64,000 nt of DNA, taken from assembly GCA_050084985.1 (NCBI GenBank), contig JBITNC010000001.1, forward strand, positions 189,844,001 through 189,908,000. Direction: 5' to 3'. Below are positions 61,641 through 64,000 of the stretch, one piece after another; the first letter of the stretch is position 1; each line of letters starts with the position of its first letter. The DNA is from Nageia nagi (taxonomy: Eukaryota > Pinophyta). Both the position numbers and the translations under genes were made by a program. Below the pieces are notes generated by a model. It was not told where the DNA came from. It worked only from the letters and a program-made list of their open reading frames with translations, and did not search any database.

Positions 61641-62321
61641 GTGTAGCACCCACAAAATGACCCTCCAAATAGGAAGGATCAAGGTTGCACCACCATACTA
61701 TTGCTATAGTTCATCTTGTGACAAAATGATGGATGTATGTGCTCTTGCTTGATACCTAGACCTTCAAAAAATAAATGTTAAAGGGAGTATAAATATTATA
61801 ATACCGTAATATCCTAAATTGTGGTAAAATAAATATGTTAAACATACTTGAAGAAATGTATACCCCCTTACCACAATAAAATGGGCATTAGAAATAAAAC
61901 TAATGCCTACATTATAAGGTGATATGATCATGCTATGCTAAGATAATGATAAAATAATAAAACAAGACTAAAGTACCATGTATCTAGCCTAAATCATGCT
62001 ACATGAATACACAAATGTAAGATAAAGGATATGGTTTCTCTAATAGCTCTAAAATAGCTTCTAATTCTCCCTAACACCTATAAGAATGATCAAAACATAT
62101 CATGTGAAGTGTTATGGGTGACTAGGGCTTGGATCTTGGTCAAGGCTTTGGCTATGTGAGAGAGAAGGCTCCATAATGACCAAGAGGGGAGATATATTTT
62201 AAAATACAAGAGATAGAAAATGGATTTTAAATTTGATTTTATATATCTGATATCAAATTATTATGTCGGTTGACCTAACTAGTTTGTTGGTTAGCTTGCC
62301 AACCGATCATGTCAATTGATA
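61641..62321. other. Unidentified AT-rich stretch
   Basis: No coding seen. A short inverted repeat built on GGTTGACC/GGTTAGCTTGCCAACC words occurs near 62268-62306. It could be part of an old LTR, but there is no partner in the window. Confidence 0.4.
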
Positions 62322-62836
62322 TGTGAAAGCTCCTACACCAAAGATCACCTTGGAGTATTCCTCTACTTATAAGAAATAACTCAAGAATGCTCTTAGTTAA
62401 TCATACACACAAGTGACATGATCAAGTATATTGGTTTCTCTCTATCAAGAGAGTACTCCTCTTTAAGCTAAATTCTATTAGTTCTCAAGATACAAGACTC
62501 TCTTACAATTCTACACTAGCATTCTCTCCTTCTATCCTTCTTCATACTAAAAGCATTACAATGCTTCAACTAGAGTGAAGAATGCATAAGGAGATGACTC
62601 AATTTATATGAAAAAATCCCACTTTGGCCCACCATTTTACCCAAGGGGAATGCCATTATCCAAGAGATAAGAAGAGTCACATGTGGGATAAGTTTGAATA
62701 TTTAATTCACTAATTTTAGGAATAATTTTAAGTATCTTATGGATTAAATAATCAATTACATAAAGAGTGAAGATATTATTCTTTATATACCTTACTAAAA
62801 ATTAATATTTACAATAGTGCATTACTAGTTCTAACA
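62322..62836 (-). mobile_element. 3' LTR of second copia element
   Basis: On the minus strand it begins TGTTAGAACTAG after a polypurine tract (the plus strand shows CTCCCCCTTA at 62837-62846) and seems to end near 62322 (TTTCACA). A TATA-like CATATAAATTGAG lies about 225 bp in, the same place as in the first copia LTR. The lower edge is uncertain because no duplication can be checked. Confidence 0.65.
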
Positions 62837-62846
62837 CTCCCCCTTA
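62837..62846 (-). other. Polypurine tract of second copia element
   Basis: Minus strand TAAGGGGGAG, the same as the first copia element's tract. Confidence 0.75.
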
Positions 62847-63591
62847 ATTCAATATTTGGGTAGAAAGAAGAGAAGATATAAATACATTGAAAGAGAGTTC
62901 TCCACCTTAAGAAATACAATTGAATATGAGAACTTGACATCTTGAGAACTAATACAATCTAGACAAGGCTCATCTACATAACCATTTTAAAAACATGGTT
63001 TACAATACATCAATCATAAATGGTTTCAATATAAAAGTAGTAGTAATTCAATAATATATTGATATGATGAGCCTCCATGAGCATGCATACCTGAAGTAAG
63101 TAACCTGCAATCTCTAGAATAAACCTGCAAGTTACAAGTAGCTCATAAATAACATTAGTTAGATGCATTATATATACATTCATAATGACATAAGGTAAAT
63201 GAATAAAATAATGCCATCCATAAAATGATCAAATGGTGCACTATAATTCATCATAAACATTCAAAGAAAACTTATAATCACATTTTGTATAAAATATGTT
63301 TTGATCATCATCAAAGCATATGATATAAAAATATACACATACTAGTTCCTAATACATGGATAACTAAACAATGCTCATAATAATCCATCATATGCATACA
63401 ACGTATAAATAATTTCATCACACATGGAGAACTAAGCATAAAAATTTACACATCAATATGAATCAAAATGAAAAAATAAACTCCTCACACATAGAGGACT
63501 AAGCATAAAAAGTGCACACATAAGATTAACACTATGTAGCCAAAAATCCTATTGTGGGTAAAGGTGATATCATAAAAAATAATTTATCAAG

Positions 63592-64000
63592 AATTCAAAC
63601 TTGACTTCCCCTTCAGGGAAGCTTACCCAACCCAAGAGACTCCTTAAGCTTGCAAAATTGAGCCTTTGAGAAATTTTTAGTAAATAAATTAGCAAAATTC
63701 AAATTTGATGGAAAATATTGAAGCTGTAGAGTCCCATCTAGAACTTTCTCCTTGATGAAATGTGCTTTTATTTCAACATGATTTATTCTCTAATGATAAA
63801 TAGGGTTTTTGGCTAAAGTAATGGCTAATTGATTATTTGAAGAAATTTGAGTAGGTATAGATTCTTCAAACCCACTTTCCTTCAAAATATTTCTCAATCA
63901 AATAGCATCTTGGGTTGCAACTATTATAGCTTTATTTTTTTATCTCTATGGTGGATAGAGTGACAATAGGTTGCTTCTTTGAAGACCAAGATATAGCACC
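63592..64000 (-). pseudogene. Copia RNase H C-terminus (partial, window edge)
   Basis: The minus strand from 64000 reads AISWSSKKQPIVTLST, then, after a frame change, NHVEIKAHFIKEKVLDG and SKAQFCKLKESLGLGKLP. It matches the end of the copia polyprotein at 52480-52880 residue for residue in most places. Stops and at least one frameshift are present. The rest of the element lies right of the window. 62847-63591 is its 3' untranslated part, similar in places to 53500-53940. Confidence 0.8.

Overview
The window looks like an intergenic stretch of a large, AT-rich, repeat-filled seed-plant genome. A gymnosperm is my best guess, but nothing here proves the lineage. The evidence is dense, nested and heavily mutated LTR retrotransposons with plant-type tRNA-iMet primer sites, a plant LINE, a CACTA-type end, and one recognisable plant gene remnant: the last three exons of a WAT1/nodulin-MtN21-like transporter. 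There is no rRNA, complete tRNA, CRISPR or prokaryotic-style operon.

Layout from left to right. 1-13506: a dead Ty3/gypsy element with a chromodomain and unusually long LTRs (3' LTR 5285 bp; the 5' LTR runs off the left edge). 13507-15229: a probable CACTA transposon remnant with a 34-bp perfect inverted repeat. 15230-17215: a 70-bp tandem duplication, an unidentified antisense ORF and the WAT1-like exons. 17216-20930: AT-rich sequence with nothing recognisable. 20930-21930: small exon-like blocks. 22005-39394: a minus-strand, Tat-like Ty3/gypsy element with about 1.09-kb LTRs. It carries an RVT_3-type RNase H between protease and RT, and a long extra coding region after integrase. A second minus-strand element (30841-36247) with Gag-like but no pol coding is inserted in it, and a 269-bp SMART/TRIM element (35065-35333) with identical 64-bp terminal repeats and a perfect target-site duplication sits in that element's LTR. 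40384-43012: a 1.3-kb tandem duplication containing 70-bp minisatellites. 43013-45158: unidentified antisense ORFs. 45164-54433: a complete Ty1/copia element with a TCTAC duplication, 479-bp LTRs, and one gag-pol frame broken by nine in-frame stops but no frameshift. 54439-56300: a LINE RT remnant. 56440-61640: a minus-strand gypsy pol fragment split by a 4383-bp solo LTR (TTTAT duplication), whose sequence is related to the long LTRs at the left. 62322-64000: the 3' end of another copia of the same broad family, on the minus strand.

None of the coding regions looks functional. The coding logic is that of dead mobile elements: Gag, protease, RT, RNase H and integrase, each with lost catalytic residues or stops. 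Many of the stops read as C-to-T changes, as expected after long cytosine methylation. The items most worth a second look are the SMART element with tRNA-like A and B boxes, the phase-locked 10 x 60-bp coding repeat in the Gag-only element, the extra post-integrase coding region of the Tat-like element, and the WAT1 remnant with one destroyed splice donor. All alignments and translations were read by eye, so edges of degraded features are approximate.
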